Shown here piece after piece: positions 6,101 to 7,581 of a stretch of 7,581 bases of DNA (positions within the stretch are counted from its first letter, which is position 1; each line of letters begins with the position of its first letter). Source of the stretch: CAZCDM01 sp964497475 (GTDB lineage Bacteria > Planctomycetota > Phycisphaerae > SM23-33); the NCBI GenBank assembly GCA_964497475.1, contig CAZCDM010000116.1, positions 1 through 7,581 of the forward strand, written 5' to 3'. Under the pieces are notes generated by a model that searched no databases, was not told the origin of the DNA, and was given only the letters and a program-made list of their open reading frames with translations. The translations under genes and the position numbers were made by a program.

Positions 6101-6131
6101 GAGTATTAGATATTCAGTTTGCAAGGACTCC
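6085..6131. promoter_or_regulatory. 47-bp near-perfect palindrome enclosing the ATPase ribosome-binding site
   Basis: GGAGTCCTTG..AAACTGA (from 6085) pairs with TCAGTTT..CAAGGACTCC (to 6131): 10 bp, one T-G wobble, 7 bp, then G-U, T-A, A-T and T-A. The result is a 22-bp stem with a TAG loop and no true mismatch. The right arm contains the Shine-Dalgarno AAGGA (6123-6127), 8 bases before the ATG at 6136, so the folded RNA would hide it. As DNA it could also be an operator for a dimeric repressor overlapping the promoter. It is not part of the neighbouring insertion sequence, whose end lies 130 bases to the left. Confidence 0.8.
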
Positions 6132-6135
6132 GAAC

Positions 6136-7341
6136 ATGACCATTCCGAGACATCTTGAGCATCGACTTCAGACCGAGCTGGAGCAGTTCCCGGTCGTCAC
6201 CATCACCGGGCCTCGCCAGTCGGGCAAGACCACGCTGGCCCGCACCTACCTGAAGGGCTACGAATACGTCAGCCTAGAGAACCCCGACGAGCGGCGAATG
6301 GCCATGGAAGATCCTCGCGGTTTTCTGGGCCGGTTTGCAGGACGCGTCATCATCGACGAGGCCCAGCACGTCCCGGACCTGTTCTCCTACATCCAGGGCA
6401 TTGTCGACGAACAGAAGGAAAACGGACGGTTCGTCCTGACAGGATCACAGAACTTCCTCCTGCTCAAGAGCATCAGCCAGTCGTTGGCAGGCCGTTGTGG
6501 CATCCTTCATTTGCTGCCCTTCTCCCGGGCGGAGTTGAACCGAAGCAAGCTCATGCCTATTGAGGAGATCGCCGGCCGCAGGCCCCGCCGGCTGGGAGGC
6601 CCGGAGGCCGACCTGCTCGAGATCATGATGGCTGGCGGCTATCCGCGTATCCACGATCAGGGGCTGGACTCGCAGGCCTGGCTGGCCAGCTACTATCAGA
6701 GCTATATCGAACGCGATGTCCGCGACGTGATCAATGTCGGTGACCTTGAAACATTCGGGCGATTCATGGGGCTCTGTGCCGGTCGGACCGGCCAGTTGCT
6801 GAACCTCTCGTCATTGGCGGCCGACTGCGGTGTTTCGCATACGACCGTCAAGCGATGGCTGAGTGTGTTGGAGAGCAGCTTTATCATCACCTTGCTTCGC
6901 CCCCATCATCGCAACTTCAACAAACGGCTGGTCAAGTCGCCGAAGCTGCACTTCCTTGACACCGGCCTGTTGTGCTACCTGCTTCGCATTCGCAGCCCGC
7001 AGGATCTGGCCATCCATGCCACGCGCGGAGCGGTATTTGAATCGTGGATCGTCTCCGAGGCGATCAAGAACTACATGAACCGAGGATTGCAGCCGGATGT
7101 GTATTTCTGGCGAGACTCGACCGGCCACGAGATCGACGTCCTGCTTGAGGCAGCGGGAGGTCAGCTCGTACCCGTCGAGGCCAAGTCAGGCCAGACGTTC
7201 ACTGGCGATTTCACCAAGGAGTTGCACTGGTGGCGAGAGGCAGGCGGCCTCGAACAGACCCCAGGCGTGGTCGTCTATGGCGGAGACAAATCCATGACCT
7301 ACAAGGACGATCATGTTCTGTCCTGGCAGTGTTGGGGATGA
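6136..7341 (+). CDS. AAA+ ATPase of the AAA_14/DUF4143 type with C-terminal nuclease-like motif
   Basis: This 401-residue protein has the full domain layout of the family. The N-terminal AAA_14 ATPase has Walker A GPRQSGKT (25-32), Walker B VIIDEAQ (71-77; D74, E75) and sensor LTGSQN (101-106). A linker carries GGYP (167-170), and DUF4143 spans about 187-351, starting SYIERDV. It contains a winged-helix-like part (LSSLAADCGVSHTTVKRWL, 224-242) and ends with GHEIDVLLE..VPVEAKSG (330-352). D334, E348 and K350 fit the PD-(D/E)XK nuclease core, with E303 a possible additional acid. The cellular role of this widespread, patchily distributed family is not established; ATP-driven DNA transactions are inferred from the domains. 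A good Shine-Dalgarno (AAGGA) lies within the upstream palindrome. The gene stands alone between an insertion sequence and a relic of a related gene, suggesting acquisition by transfer. Confidence 0.9.
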   Translation: MTIPRHLEHRLQTELEQFPVVTITGPRQSGKTTLARTYLKGYEYVSLENPDERRMAMEDPRGFLGRFAGRVIIDEAQHVPDLFSYIQGIVDEQKENGRFVLTGSQNFLLLKSISQSLAGRCGILHLLPFSRAELNRSKLMPIEEIAGRRPRRLGGPEADLLEIMMAGGYPRIHDQGLDSQAWLASYYQSYIERDVRDVINVGDLETFGRFMGLCAGRTGQLLNLSSLAADCGVSHTTVKRWLSVLESSFIITLLRPHHRNFNKRLVKSPKLHFLDTGLLCYLLRIRSPQDLAIHATRGAVFESWIVSEAIKNYMNRGLQPDVYFWRDSTGHEIDVLLEAAGGQLVPVEAKSGQTFTGDFTKELHWWREAGGLEQTPGVVVYGGDKSMTYKDDHVLSWQCWG

Positions 7342-7365
7342 GCGATGCACGCTGTCCATCATTTG

Positions 7366-7402
7366 TCCCCCTCGACTCAAGCCGTGCTCCGATGAAGGGG
7401 GA
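7366..7402. repeat. Inverted repeat downstream of the ATPase gene
   Basis: TCCCCCT (7366-7372) and AGGGGGA (7396-7402) are perfect 7-base arms separated by 23 bases, starting 24 bases after the ATPase stop codon. No T-run follows. It may end or protect the transcript, but evidence is weak. Confidence 0.3.
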
Positions 7403-7420
7403 GAGCGTGCAAATCGCAAG

Positions 7421-7546
7421 TTAGGCTATCCAGGGTTGCATGAGAATGCCCTCCAGCCGTCACGGTTCTACCGATCCTATACGGCCACATACATCGAGCG
7501 AGACCTTCGCACGTTGATCCAGCTTAAACCGGGATTTCCCAGATAG
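7421..7546 (+). pseudogene. Fragment of a second AAA/DUF4143 ATPase gene
   Basis: The frame beginning LGYPGLHENALQPS and containing ATYIERDLRTLIQLK aligns without gaps to residues 168-201 of the intact ATPase upstream (GYPRIHDQGLDSQ..SYIERDVRDVINV), with about 14 of 34 residues identical. It includes the family signatures GYP and YIERD. The similarity starts abruptly near 7421, with no ATPase domain before it. It ends near 7530, where the expected continuation is replaced by an unrelated tail and a TAG stop at 7544-7546. It has no start or Shine-Dalgarno of its own. The divergence shows it is a paralogue's relic rather than a recent copy of its neighbour. No further match was found in the other frames to the window end. 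Confidence 0.7.
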
Positions 7547-7581
7547 CCTTGCCCAACTCCGCCGTTGAGCGATCTGACTCG

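Noticed and set aside
4863..7341. Insertion sequence and ATPase as one composite mobile element
   Set aside because: The terminal inverted repeats bracket only the transposase. No second copy of the ends lies after the ATPase gene within the window.
1..7581. CRISPR array, rRNA or tRNA genes, phage structural genes
   Set aside because: No regularly spaced repeats, cloverleaf sequences, rRNA signatures or phage proteins were found on either strand.

Overview
The window looks like a piece of a GC-rich, free-living bacterial chromosome. Nothing in it fixes the taxon. The style of the proteins (an orphan isopropylmalate dehydrogenase-type enzyme, a large unrecognised exported protein, GC-rich intergenic hairpins) suggests Planctomycetota, but this is a low-confidence impression. 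It divides into an ordinary chromosomal half (about 1-4380) and an accessory, patched-together half (about 4380-7581).

Chromosomal half. A divergent promoter region (about 1496-1665) separates two genes. Leftward is a 483-residue exported protein of unknown function with a clear signal peptide, promoter and Shine-Dalgarno. Rightward is a 368-residue 3-isopropylmalate dehydrogenase-type enzyme, probably LeuB, with its own promoter and Shine-Dalgarno. After two inverted repeats comes a likely two-gene operon: a metallo-beta-lactamase-fold hydrolase, then an 18-base spacer with a run of nine C, then a DedA/VTT-family membrane protein in the same reading frame.

Accessory half. About 460 bases without a convincing gene (4380-4849) carry a copy of the widely dispersed CCCTGAGCGAAG..CGAAGGG repeat. 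Next is a complete IS630-family insertion sequence (about 4850-5949) with an intact transposase on the minus strand, 14/15 matching terminal inverted repeats and a flanking TA duplication. To its right, a short terminator-like hairpin and a striking 47-bp near-perfect palindrome precede an AAA+ ATPase of the AAA_14/DUF4143 type with a C-terminal nuclease-like motif. The right arm of the palindrome contains that gene's Shine-Dalgarno. A diverged fragment of a second DUF4143 ATPase gene lies just downstream (about 7421-7530).

How the parts fit. The first four genes look like housekeeping or stress functions and show no obvious joint pathway. The second half reads as a site where mobile and laterally moving genes accumulate and decay. 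The most interesting structure is the palindrome at 6085-6131. A promoter candidate starts transcription inside it, so only read-through transcripts would contain the whole hairpin and have the ribosome-binding site hidden.
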